Below, piece by piece: positions 35,540-46,164 of a stretch of 64,000 nt of DNA; positions within the stretch are counted from its first letter, which is position 1, and the number at the start of each line of letters is the position of its first letter. Origin of the DNA: Diphasiastrum complanatum (taxonomy: Eukaryota > Streptophyta > Lycopodiopsida > Lycopodiales > Lycopodiaceae); contig CM055097.1 in assembly GCA_029204225.1 (NCBI GenBank), positions 60,493,467 to 60,557,466 on the forward strand, given 5' to 3'. Under the pieces are notes generated by a model that saw only the letters and a program-made list of their open reading frames with translations, made no database searches and had not been told where the DNA came from. The translations under genes were made by a program, and so were the position numbers.

Positions 35540-36900
35540 GACCCACGGCCTGAAGTAGCGCCAGTCCCTCGGCACTTTGTCGGTTTAGTAAAAAGTCTTC
35601 TTGGCCCGCCTTTGGTGGATCAGGTAGCCCGTGACATCTTCCATGAAAGTGATTTTGTCCATTTTCTTCAAGTCCTTGGGCGTGTGAAGGGACTTGTGGA
35701 CTCCAGTTAGCCAGTTTTGGTCGACCCACGCTTGGAATCAGCGCGTCCAGGGATCGCCAAGGAATGCAGCTTGGTAATAGACTCGAGCGACTGGTAGCTG
35801 ATCTTCGACTTTGTTGGAGGCTAGCGCCTTATTAGGATCAAAGAATATGGGGAGAAGAAAATTGTCCCACTTGGTTTCAATCCCCATTAAATGCTCTAAG
35901 TCCTGGGCATAAGTGGCTGTCGCGCGGATTGTTGGAGAAGAGGAGTGACAACAGAGACAGAAGGAGGAGGTTGTACAAAAGAAGAAGTGGTGGTGGTTGA
36001 TGGAGTGGTTACTGGTGTGGTGGTGGTACGTTGTCTGGTGGTAGGTGGAGATGAGGAGGAAGGGGCAGCGCCACGCATTTTTTTGCTCCCTTCATGTCAG
36101 TAACTGCAGGTTGGGAGGATGTGGATGCGACAGATGGCGAGTAGATGTTAGTGTGCGACACAATGGAAGATAGAAGGCTGGAGCGGCGAAAACCACACAC
36201 TTTTTCCTCAAGAAGTGCGTAGGAAAAATTACACAACAGGGGATGTATTGCGATACGCTCACGGGTGTTGGGTGTGATGGAGATGGTTAGTTCGTGAATG
36301 AGAAAGGCATGCCAATCGTATGGCACAAACGTGGGGCCAGGGAATCCTAGGAAGGACTCCACTATCTGACTCAGTAGTGTGGACTGGATTCTGTCCTTGT
36401 GAGATGTTGAAACAACTAGAAAGCTATTCAACAGATGCGCAGTCGTCTGTATGACTAGTTCCGTGATAGCCTCTATCAAGTAACCATTGTTAGTTTGGAT
36501 CGGAATCTCTGGTGCAGTCTAGACGACGAAAGATTTGATCAGGACTTTTGCTTGACGATGGGAGATGGGCTGACTATCACTGGACATAATGTCGACGATG
36601 ACCATCGAGCCGACATTAATTCGTACCTTGTACGTGGTACCTTGGTATAGGAAGTGGAAACGTGACTTCGGCGCTTCCCAGGTGGCGTAAGAGTGAAGGG
36701 CGAGGGCCATGTTAATGTCAAAATTGAAAAGCGTCGGTGAAAACCCATTGCCTCAAGAAGTGAGCTAGCAGTCTGAAGCCATGGTTGAATCAGAGTATTA
36801 GAAGGCAAGGGCCAAATTTGGGTGGCTGGGGGTATCTCGCGCTAGATCACCTGCTTGGTGCCAGAGTCTTCAAAAGATGAGGAGGCCATGTTAACAGTGA
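35540..36900 (-). pseudogene. Decayed TE-type ORF (unclassified)
   Basis: On the minus strand, pieces in changing frames read MALALHSYATWEAPKSRFHF, YKVRINVGSMVIVDIMSS and HRQAKVLIKSF (about 36710-36530). Then come ITELVIQTTAHLLNSFLVVS and FLGFPGPTFVPYDWHAFLIH (36475-36280), followed by a Ser/Thr/Pro-rich segment with TTRQRTTTTPVTTPSTTTTS (36078-35960). The order of a conserved N-terminal part and then a low-complexity part is typical of accessory ORFs in plant Gypsy elements. I cannot name the family. Stops and at least two frame changes show decay. Confidence 0.4.
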
Positions 36901-37175
36901 TAGTTAAAGTGCAAAAACGTGGAAAAAATGGTAGAAAAGGTAAAAAGAGGTGGGAACGAGAAAAACAGTGAATAACAAGTGTTGGATGATAAGAACAGTA
37001 GTTCAGAGTGCAGATCTGGGTTCAGAGTATGCAGATGATAGGGGAATTGCCTTGCAAGAGCGATCCATACTCATGAATATCTCACTCACAAATTCTTTGA
37101 AAATATGGCCATCATTGACTATTAGCTCACAACATAGAGGCACGCTTTGGCCATTCTTTACATTATGCTCACATG

Positions 37176-37825
37176 TGTTGAAATTGAAATATAATCCATC
37201 TTGACTTTAGGCTTGCTACAAACATTGTACTATGCAAGTATGTTGATTCATTAATGTAAATGCCAATTTTTGGCCTAGATAGAACACGAGCTATATGGAT
37301 ATGTCATATCTAGTTGGATAATTACAACTTGCATATAAATTGTAGACTTAGAAATAGCAATATTATGCTTGTAGAAACTCATGGCATATCACACAATGTA
37401 ACTGATCCATAGTGACATGCAAGGCATTTACAAAGTGAAATGGACACATGCATGATTATTTGTACAATTCTAGTTAGAACTAGGACACTTGGTAAAAGTA
37501 GGTAGAGATTCATGCATGAGATGTGACAAATGTCACTTAGAATCTAGTTTTCACTTTAGATGTCATTGAAAGGTGGATGGATGAGGTTCTACCTCGAGCT
37601 ACCTCAAACTCCATAAATATGTGTAGCCATTCTCATAATTTGTAGCTATCTCATGCCATTTTGGATCCACACCATTTTTGCTTGATGTCTCTCTCTCTTT
37701 CTCTCTCTAACTCGTCTTGAGGCTAATGCTCCTACACTAATTTCTTGTACTTTTGCTCATTTATGATTCATTGCTATCATTCGCTGATTTTTAGCATGCT
37801 AGATTGTGATTAAGCCATAAGTTTT
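37176..37825 (+). repeat. Truncated LTR, Copia family A
   Basis: It starts tgttgaaattgaaatataatccatcttgac and matches the family A LTRs through the tacctcgagctacctc block to agattgtgattaagccat. There it breaks off; the last 135 or so bases of the LTR, including the cacacgtgtg block, and the primer site are missing. It is a 5' LTR fragment or truncated solo LTR. Confidence 0.85.
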
Positions 37826-39110
37826 GTACTATCGGCTAACGTGGCGACGACCACTGGATAGCATGGTCCCCATACGGCGGACCCAGAATCTCTGGCTCAG
37901 AAAATGTTCTCATTTTGCTGGTACATCATAAGTGCCCTGGTCACAGCTTCGGGATCAGCACCCTAGGTGGGTGATGCTAAGTTGGTTTGTTGTAATTCAG
38001 CTTCCAGCAGATCTTCGATCTTCGTTCAATTTGGTACCTTCGTTCCTACAACACAACACCTCATGACCTAATTGGGAAATATGCACACACTCCCTTAGAA
38101 GAATATGCCCTTTTCAGAACCTTTCAGTTTTGGCATGCAAAATGCATCTCTCAAAAAAATATGACATTATGGATGCATATGGTGGTATTGTGCCTATTGG
38201 AAGTGTGTTGTGTCTTTTTTTTTTTATCTTATGAAGGATGGTGTCAAGTTAGTGGTGATGGGGAAAAATCTTCTTAGCTTTTTGATGTCAATGAATGGTA
38301 CTGATTCAAATGTATACATTCGTTGCAGATCATCCATCTTTCCCAGGATGATTGAAGTTCTCCCAAACTCTTTCCTCAAATTGATCCCATTCACCTCAAA
38401 CTCCACAAGCATAAGTGGCGTTTCACATCCTTCTGTCTAATTTGGCTATGTGTACAAAGCGTAAATATCTTTCAGCAATTGTTCGCTCTTCAAAGGAGTA
38501 GTGATGTTTCAAGTTTGTTATCTCAACGCATGTATAACTACCATGTGGATACTTTTGCTTGTCTTTATTTGTCATGCTTTTGAATTCTTCAATCATGTCT
38601 TATCCATTGGGTAATGGGGTCACTCCCCACCCCACTAAATTGTTTCTATTTCCAATTTTTCTCTCTTATACCCCCCAATTTTATGCTCCTATTCAAACAC
38701 AGATGCCCGTTACAACAATGCATGATGCCCTATGCAACTGAAAGCATATGCGTAATGTATGGATATGGATGTATTACAACAACCTTGCAATCAATTGGTC
38801 CAATCACACTGTGACTATATGATGCAAGTGCAGTGGTTGTGGGTGCAAATGATCTTGACTTTTGGATCATCTAATTCTTGCACTTTGACAAGGATTAGCA
38901 ACAAACGTCATTTTTAGGAATAAACTTTGATTTGTCTCTTTTTTTTGTCTTTCCTTATTTGTTTTTTCCTTTCAATAGAAAAGAAATTCACCAAACAACA
39001 AGATTAGCAAAGTAGAAAAATAAACAAATGAAAATAAACATAAACTTCATATTCTTCCTTATCCCATAGGCAAGATCAAGAACAAGGGTGTAGCTTGTCA
39101 TCATATCGTC
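37826..39110. other. Intergenic stretch
   Basis: No gene is recognised. A frame of about 60-75 codons exists on both strands at 38210-38440, but neither shows a motif I know. The minus frame reads GKMDDLQRMYTFESVPFID. Confidence 0.4.
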
Positions 39111-39114
39111 TACC

Positions 39115-39741
39115 CAACATCGATCTTGTAATCCTTAATTATCCTACGTGTCCTAGAAAACCTCTAAGCTCTCATAGATTAGTTGGTTCTAATAACTCTA
39201 GAATCATTTTTACTTTTTTGATGTCGGCTTGTATATTGTCCTTCGAAATTTTATGTCCTAATAGGATGCCTTCCCTCATCCCGAAATAACACTTGGCCGG
39301 ATGCAATTTAAGAGATGTCTCTTGAGATCTTCTCAATGTCTTCTCTAATGCGTCTAAGTGGTCTTTAGTTGATGAATAGACACAAAAGTCATCCATGAAA
39401 ATATCTAAACATTTTCTTAAAAATTTTGAAAAATGTTCGTCATCATACGTTGGAATGTGGCAGGTGCATTACAAAAACCAAGGGCATTTGCGTATACTCG
39501 TACTATAAAAGTGGTCTTGGATCTATCTTCCTTTTTGATAAAAACTTGATTATAACCTAAAAATCCATCTAAAAAGCTATAATGTTCATGACCAGCTACC
39601 TGGTCAAGAATAGTATCTGTATAACGCAGAGGATGATAATCCTTTGCTGTATCAGCACTTAGTTTCCTAAAATCTTGGCAAACTCTAATCTTGCCCGTCT
39701 TCTTCTTAGGTACTATAACTATTGGTGACACCCACTCACTG
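39115..39741 (-). pseudogene. Gypsy RT, C-terminal half (left of the insertion)
   Basis: On the minus strand the frame picks up at SEWVSPIVIVPKKKTGKIRV and includes YSFLDGFLGYNQV (the first catalytic Asp block), then FCNAPATFQRMM. The region with the usual YxDD follows; what remains is DDFCVYSS (39396 leftwards) and LHPAKCYFG. It ends in a stop-ridden connection segment near 39115. It continues the half found at 44503-45113; the two were split by the LTR element at 39747-44502. The fingers-palm motifs are Gypsy-type. A stop at about 39417 and the truncation at 39115 mean the gene is dead. Confidence 0.85.
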
Positions 39742-39746
39742 TTTAG

Positions 39747-40578
39747 TGTGAAAAATGCAAAAATATGCTTGGTAGAGGCCAAAAATCTTGTATATAGATA
39801 AACACACATGTGTGGAGCCTGTTTTCACATGTGAAAATAGTGTACTTGTCATGTACCATAATCATATAGGTTGTACATATGATTAAATTCAAGTTCTAGT
39901 GGCTAAAAAGGCCAAAAACTAGTTTTCTAGACATATGACACATGACATCAATCTATTGCTTGCATGAGCCACATCCTTTGGTTAGGTGTCACATCCCATG
40001 TGTAGAGGACAGCTCACATGTGTGGAATAAGCTTAAGTAGACGAATTTTGACTTCTAGAAGATTTTCAAGTAGATTTCCATACAGAAGGAAAATGGACCA
40101 AAAGTGCTTAAAATAGAAGGTTTTGTCCAAGTGTCAGTTTTGCATGATGAATCATCATATGACAAAGCACCTTCACACATGTGGGATCAAAGGGATGATC
40201 AGTACCATGAGCTCCCACTTATTGTATATATAGAGCCACATTTGGCCATAATCAATGTGAGACACCAATCTTGGTTTTGGAAGCAATTTTGAGTGATTCT
40301 CTCCATTTGTCTACATTTGTTTTGATTGTTTTGAGGTTCTATCAATGTGTACTTGATTTTTAGGTTGGAGTCCGTACTTAGACAGTGTTTCACACGTGTG
40401 AAACCATAAAGTACACTTACCTTCAATTAATGATTGTTCTTGTTAGGATTTTGTGTCTAGAATTGATCTAGATTGATCTTAATCTGAAGTAGATTGATAG
40501 ATCAAGTAATCTGACAACCAATCCCTCTTGAGGATCAAATTAGGATCCACTCTTGGTCCGTTTTGTACTTTTTGTACA
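39747..40578 (+). repeat. 5' LTR, family B
   Basis: 832 bases from tgtgaaaaatgc to tttttgtaca. Contains cacacatgtgtgg near its start, and near 40387-40404 the palindrome gtttcacacgtgtgaaac, an 18-base perfect palindrome centred on the G-box CACGTG. Confidence 0.9.
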
Positions 40579-40591
40579 TGGTATCAGAGCC
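40579..40591 (+). promoter_or_regulatory. Primer binding site, family B
   Basis: tggtatcagagcc directly follows the 5' LTR. It is the standard Copia-type site for initiator methionine tRNA. Confidence 0.85.
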
Positions 40592-42234
40592 AAGTACAAG
40601 AGTTTTTGTTGAAATTGATAGGGTTAATCCAAATTAAAGCCAAAATCAGCAGTTTTTTGGAAACTAGTCAAATTTTGTGTAGCGAGTTGGATTTGATATC
40701 TATCCTCAAAATTTTTGGTCCAGATCTTGTTGTGTGCTGTAGGAACCCTTTTCATACGTGTGAGGCCATACAGCTCCGGTTTTGGCTGAGAAAATTCAAA
40801 AATTTGTACAATTTGATCACACACCCATTTTGAGAGATTTTTAGTGCAAAATCAAGCATTTTCTATAGAGAATCTAATCCCTTGATTAGTTCTTGGATTA
40901 GATCAGCCAAAAAATTAAAATTGAAGCTTGAATTAGGAGCATTAAATGATTTTTTTTGATTTTTTGAGTGTATGTTGAAGTTAAGAGAGATTTTGCTAAA
41001 AATCATAGATTAAGGAGTGATATGCAAGGTGAGAGGTTGAAATCCATTGTACCATCACTCTAGATTTGTTCAAGAGTGATAGGGTCAAGTTTAGAAGCAT
41101 CAATTTGCTAGAAAACATCTTTGGATCTGTCCTCCAAGTGAAACCTTTGAGAGTTTCTAGTGCATATAGAGCATCTATGCAAATCTTTTGTAGAATTTGA
41201 CATAGATTGGCTTAAATTGAGAGTTTTAGAAAAGAGATTGAGATCCAAGTCACATTATTCAACCCTACTCAATTTGTTTGAGTGATTGTAAGGTTTTAAA
41301 AGAGTCATTACGGTGTCTATGACAAATGTGTAGAGAGAGATCCAATTTTCTAAGAGTTCCTTCCTTTGGAGAGAGCAAGATCTAGAAGCTCATTATGTGT
41401 TGTCATTGGTGAAGAATTTGTCTTCTCCTATGTGATCAAATCTTTCTAAGTGGCATTAGCTCTTTGAAGCACAATATCTTAGTGAGAAAAATCACAACTT
41501 TTAATTTTGAATTTCATTCCAAGTCTTAAAAGGTAGAGTAATTGGTGGAATCCAATAGGAGTGATTGAATTCAATTTGTTGAGCAAAAATTGACATAGTA
41601 TGTATGAAACTCAAATTAGTTCTATTCACCTTTCTTTGTGAGAGTGTGAGGGTCAATTTGTGATCCCATCGGATGTCTAGAATGAGGAGGAGTCCATATT
41701 TGAGTATTCATGCATGGTTGAGATCTTTGTGAATCTCTAGTTGTCTAAATTTTTAAGCTTTGTAAAAAAATTGGTGGTATAGTTTGTTGTCAAATCAAAT
41801 CAAATTCATTCTAAATCTCAAGTGTGAGATTATTTGGGTCAAGATTGAGTCCAAAAGAAGTGATTAACTTTGATTTTCATGTATTTGAAACAAAACCCAT
41901 CTTTTGTTCAAGAATCTCAAGTGAACTAGTCAAGTGAAAAGGAAAATCTAGGTGTCAAATCTTTTTCATATCCATTTCAAATTTCAAAAGAAAGAGTCAT
42001 TGGTATTTGATGAGTTCAATAGGAGATTGGATCTGATTTCTTTTGTGATTTGATTCAAAGATTGTGTGCTTTTGTCTTAGTGATCAAAGCAAAGTTTCTA
42101 AGTGACTAGTCATTAGTGTGAAGATTGATTCTTAGGTTTGTGAGCTAGATCTTTTGTAGATCATTCTAGATTATTGAAGATGTTCAAATCTAGTCTCTTG
42201 AAAGTCACAAATTACATCTGTAGAATCATATCAC

Positions 42235-42534
42235 ATGGCATCAATAGGTGGCATCCTATTGAAGGAAAGAAATGATCCTAAAAGCAACCTTTGTGGCAAG
42301 GGAGGCTATATTTTCTCAAGATGCTACAAAAAGAAGACCAATCCATCCAAGGAGAACCAAGGCAAGGGGGCCGAGGTGAAGGATGGAGCTTCAAGTTTGA
42401 AATACAAATACAAGAAAGACAAGTCCAAGGAAAGGTGTTTCCTTTGTGGAAAGGTGAATGAGGCTTGGAGTCTCATAAGGACTTGCAAGATTTGTCTTCA
42501 AGAGTCCATCACAACACATGTCAAATCTTTTTAA
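42235..42534 (+). CDS. Gag-like zinc-knuckle ORF of family B element
   Basis: The 99-codon frame starts MASIGGILLKERND and has CGKGGYIFSRCYKKK followed by a Lys-rich region and CFLCGKVNEAWS. Both cysteine clusters look like CCHC knuckles of Copia gag that have lost a residue or two. The first lacks its usual CxxC start, and the second loses its His/Cys end through a frame change, since the +1 frame there would read CKDLQDL. It is likely the C-terminal part of gag, probably broken. The 1.6 kb upstream has no long frame. Confidence 0.5.
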   Translation: MASIGGILLKERNDPKSNLCGKGGYIFSRCYKKKTNPSKENQGKGAEVKDGASSLKYKYKKDKSKERCFLCGKVNEAWSLIRTCKICLQESITTHVKSF

Positions 42535-42543
42535 ATTTTTCAT

Positions 42544-43464
42544 TTGGAAGTACATTGTTTGGTTCAAGATGCAAAGATAGACGTCACTTTCATGAAAGTA
42601 ACCTGGATTTATTTTATGTCCTTGGAAAGTATTTTGCTTGGAACTTTAGATAAGTTCAAACTTATTGTTATGAGCCAAGAGATATCAATCAAGAATAAGG
42701 AGCATCAATCACAAAATGAAAATAGTTTCATTTATGCTCTCATGTCAACTTATGAAGATCTATTTTGCTTTCAAGGTATTTTTGTATCTCAAAGGTGGCT
42801 TAAGGCAATGCCAGTTGAGTGTCATGCCTTAAAAGGTAGCAAAATATGTTTTCTTTGTAAGCTTACATTAGTTATGAAGTCAAGGAAATGGAAATATCTT
42901 CATAATGTAGGATCTTTTGGTTTCAATAAGATCATGAATGATGTGTTCATTCATAAAGATGAAAATTGTATGTTTTCAATCCTAAAGGCAAGTTGCAAAC
43001 TTCTTATGAGAATAAGTGAAGCATCCAAAGTGGACACTTATATCCATAAGCAAGTAGTTAGCCTTATTGAGATGGAGATACCTTTTGATTTCAATATTGG
43101 AAAAATCATGCCAAGTTGTGGTGATTTTTGGACTTATGTTTCTAGCATAAGTAATCTTGATAATCATAGGAAGTGCATATTGAATGGTCATACTTGTTGT
43201 GATCATTATGAGACATGGAAGTCTCGGATTTCCATCAAGAAGGAGCATCATGAAGAGGATATTAAGGAGTCATCTCAAGGTTCAAGTGTGCCAAAGATTG
43301 AGGAGGATAGACCTTCTCAAGTTGTGATTCCAAAAAGAAACTCAAGAAACATGGTTGAACCCATGTGGCTCACATTTCAAGGGAGCATATCTCATGTGAA
43401 GGAGCAAGCCTCGAGGTCAAGCATCTACATGAAAATTGGAAGGAATCAATTTTGGAGGTGCTAG
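42544..43464 (+). CDS. Orphan ORF of family B element, function unknown
   Basis: This is a 306-codon intact frame, far longer than any other in the element. It contains CHALKGSKICFLCKLTLVMK, FGFNKIMNDVFIHKDENCMF, HKQVVSLIEMEIPFDFNIGK and CILNGHTCCDHYETW, with a Lys/Ser/Glu-rich C-terminal fifth (EEDIKESSQGSS, VVIPKRNSRNMVEP). It shows none of the catalytic motifs of protease, integrase, RT or RNase H, and I recognise no domain. Cysteine and histidine pairs are suggestive of metal binding, which is inference. It is intact in an element whose pol is gone, which makes it notable. Confidence 0.5.
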   Translation: MEVHCLVQDAKIDVTFMKVTWIYFMSLESILLGTLDKFKLIVMSQEISIKNKEHQSQNENSFIYALMSTYEDLFCFQGIFVSQRWLKAMPVECHALKGSKICFLCKLTLVMKSRKWKYLHNVGSFGFNKIMNDVFIHKDENCMFSILKASCKLLMRISEASKVDTYIHKQVVSLIEMEIPFDFNIGKIMPSCGDFWTYVSSISNLDNHRKCILNGHTCCDHYETWKSRISIKKEHHEEDIKESSQGSSVPKIEEDRPSQVVIPKRNSRNMVEPMWLTFQGSISHVKEQASRSSIYMKIGRNQFWRC

Positions 43465-43672
43465 GATGGTGCAAAGCTCTCAAGCTCATTAAAGATGTTA
43501 ACATCAAAGAAGCACTATCATGGATATGGTGATTTCAGATCAACATCAAGCTCATTGGCTGATCTTCACACATTTTGAACCAGCAAAGACCAATTCAGCC
43601 CATGGAGTCCAGTTCAAGATCATCATGTTTTCCATCAAGCTAGATTTACCAAGCTAGATTTTTGAGGAGGAG

Positions 43673-44502
43673 TGTAAAAATGCAAAAATAAGCTTGGTAG
43701 AGGCCAAAAATCTTGTATTAGATAAACACACATGTGTGGAGCCTGTTCCCACGTGTGAAAATAGTGTACTTGTCATGTACCATAATCATATAGGTTGTAC
43801 ATATGATTTAATTCAAGTTCTAGTGGCTAAAAAGGCCAAAAATTAGTTTTCTAGACATATGACACATGACATCAATCTATTGCTTGCATGAACCACATAC
43901 TTTGGTTAGGTGTCACATCTCATGTGTAGAGGACAGCTCACAAGTGTGGAATAAGCTGAAATAGACGAATTTTGACTTCTAGAAGATTTTCAAGTAGATC
44001 TCCATATAGAAGGAAAATGGACCAAAAGTGCTCAAAATAGAAGGTTTTGTCCAAGTGTCAGTTTCGCATGATGAATCATCATATGACAAAGCACCTTCAC
44101 ACATGTGGGATCAAAGGGATGATCAGTACCATGAGCTCCCACTTATTGTATATATAGAGCCACATTTGGCCATAATCAATGTGAGACACCAATCTTGGTT
44201 TTGGAAGCAATTTTGAGTGATTCTCTCCATTTGTCTACATTTCTTTTAATTGTTTTGAGATTCTATCAATGTGTACTTGATTTTCAGGTTGGAGTCCGTA
44301 CTCAAACAGTGTTTCACACGTGTGAAACCAGAAAGTACACTTACCTTCAATTAATGATTGTTCTTGTTAGGATTTTGTGTCTAGAATTGATCTAGATTGA
44401 TCTTAATCTGAAGTAGATTGATAGATCAAGTAATCTGACAACCAATCCCTCTTGAGGATCATATTAGGATCCACTCTTGGTCCTTTTTGTACTTTTTGCA
44501 CA
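43673..44502 (+). repeat. 3' LTR, family B
   Basis: Matches 39747-40578 closely, with scattered substitutions. It starts tgtaaaaatgc after the tract gaggaggag and ends actttttgcaca. The palindrome tttcacacgtgtgaaa is kept (44311-44326). Confidence 0.9.
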
Positions 44503-45113
44503 CTTAGAACATGATATATAATACTTGATCTAAGACATCTATCTAATTCGTCTTTAACTAACAAGAATACTTCGAATACTCTATATTGTCTTTGTCTAAC
44601 AGGTATTGTTCCCTGAATAAGATCTATTGTATGTTCGTCCCATTTAACTGGTATTTCTATTAAATTGTCCATCGACCAAGAAAATATGTTTTGATATTTC
44701 TGAAGAAGTACTATATACTCTTCACATTCCTGGTCCAATTTGTGTTTATATAAATTCAAAATTTTACCTTTATTGATTTTTAATTCTACATAATCTATTT
44801 TATCTATCATCCCTTCGGTCAGACTTGCTCTGGTTCCACCCAGAACTTCCCTTGAGTCAGATGTTGTTGGTATTTTCTCATCCTCGTCAATCTCATAGCA
44901 TTCTATGAAATTGATCCAGGATTCAGTAGGTCTGGCTAACTCCTCACCCCATCTCAAAAGGTGACCCCCTATTGGACTGGCTGTGAGAATGCCTGGAAAA
45001 AATATTTGTTTGGTAGACCAGTTTATAATAACATCTGCTTGATATAACCACGGTCTTCCAAATAATATTGAATATGGTGGTGTATCTACTGGGCTTATGA
45101 CAAAGAAATTCAT
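44503..45113 (-). pseudogene. Gypsy polyprotein: linker and RT N-terminus (right of the insertion)
   Basis: On the minus strand the frame starts within a protease C-terminal block (YSILFGRPWLYQADVI, 45075 leftwards). It continues through an acidic linker (YEIDEDEKIPTTSD) and QKYQNIFSWSMDNL, then HTIDLIQGTIPVRQRQYR, the usual start of Gypsy RT. It ends near ELDRCLRSSII where the family B element cut in. The remaining RT is at 39741-39115. Confidence 0.8.
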
Positions 45114-45320
45114 AACAAACGTCTCTGTCTCTATAACTACACTAATAGCCTTTAGCTCTCCTACTGGTATGCATTTGGATGTGTCTGCTAAATGGATTTC
45201 ATGGTAAGTAATAGGCTATATCTGTTTTTCTAGTCCTAATTCCTTAACCATTTATTCTGTTATTAAGTTGATATTGGATCCTGAGTCTATTAGTTCTATC
45301 TATAGTATGATCTCCATAAT
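45040..45320 (-). pseudogene. Gypsy second retropepsin-like domain
   Basis: On the minus strand, IELIDSGSNINLITE (DSG active site) is followed by a stop. Then MVKELGLEKQI, EIHLADTSKCIPVGELKAI and, near 45070, ILFGRPWLYQADVIINW. It has the same ordered motifs as the domain at 45580-45860 and lies about 270 bases downstream of it. Confidence 0.7.
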
Positions 45321-45579
45321 AACACTAATCTCTGGAACTCCACAATCTTCTCAATCTACATATTCTACTTTATTACTGTATGCAGGTATACTTAGTGTGA
45401 CAAATCTCTCCCCTTCTTCAGTCCTTACGGACTGAGGCCCTTCATCCTCCAAAGTATAGCTCGAGGATGATGTAGGTGTCTCACCTTCATACTTATCCAT
45501 TTCCCAAGATATCATAATTCTTTTATGACTTTTCTCTGTTGGTGTCTCCATCTGAAGGTAATTTCTCTCTTCTTCCAGT

Positions 45580-45860
45580 GGGTTATGACATCGGCTTGGT
45601 AGAGCCATGGTCTTCCTAATAATACTTTATATGATGATTCTCTTGTAGTCCTTAATATAATAAAATCCATTAGGAACTTATGGTCTCCAATATAGACTGT
45701 AACTTGGGACAATTCTCCTATTGGTGATCTTGTAGTTGCATCAGCTAACCTTAAATGTCTTAATGTGGGTGCTATTCTATGGTGAATGCCTAACTCGTAT
45801 GTTGTTTCTTCAGTCATTATGTTCACACTAAATCCGGAATCTATGGGCACACTATCTAAA
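45580..45860 (-). pseudogene. Gypsy first retropepsin-like domain
   Basis: On the minus strand: PIDSGFSVNIMTEE (DSG active site), ELGIHHRI, LRLADATTRSPIGELSQ and VLLGRPWLYQADVITHW. These are the hallmarks of a retropepsin in a Gypsy polyprotein. The preceding Lys-rich piece QFLQRKKRRKAKLPL (about 45970) would be the end of gag. A frame change at about 45570 carries the reading into an acidic linker. Confidence 0.75.
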
Positions 45861-46164
45861 ATGCAGCCATTGATTACTACCTAAATCTCGGGTTGACCTT
45901 CATCACCGTAGTTAACTAATCCTAAATTGACTAATGGTAACTTCGCTTTTCTCCTCTTTTTCCTTTGCAAAAATTGCTTAATTTCTTTCTTATAATACTG
46001 ATTATCCTCTAATAACTATTTAAAAGTTATATTGTGCACAAAATGTCGCGAGTTCTAACATAAAAGTGAATTTACAAAGGTGCAAATAGGCCTTTACATG
46101 AATCTAGGCACTATAGCACATTTACATGTATAAAAATTGGAAATTTGTGTTTGGATAATGTGGG

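Larger units (their letters stand above)
39747..44502 (+). mobile_element. Complete non-autonomous LTR retroelement (family B), nested
   Basis: This is a whole 4.76-kb element with LTRs at 39747-40578 and 43673-44502, similar throughout. Five-base flanks tttag (39742-39746) and cttag (44503-44507) are a target duplication with one change. A primer site follows the 5' LTR and a polypurine tract (gaggaggag) precedes the 3' LTR. The interior has a leader of about 1.6 kb, then gag-like zinc-knuckle sequence and an orphan ORF. I find no protease, integrase or RT motif anywhere. It therefore needs a partner element for transposition. It sits in the RT of a minus-strand Gypsy. Confidence 0.88.
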
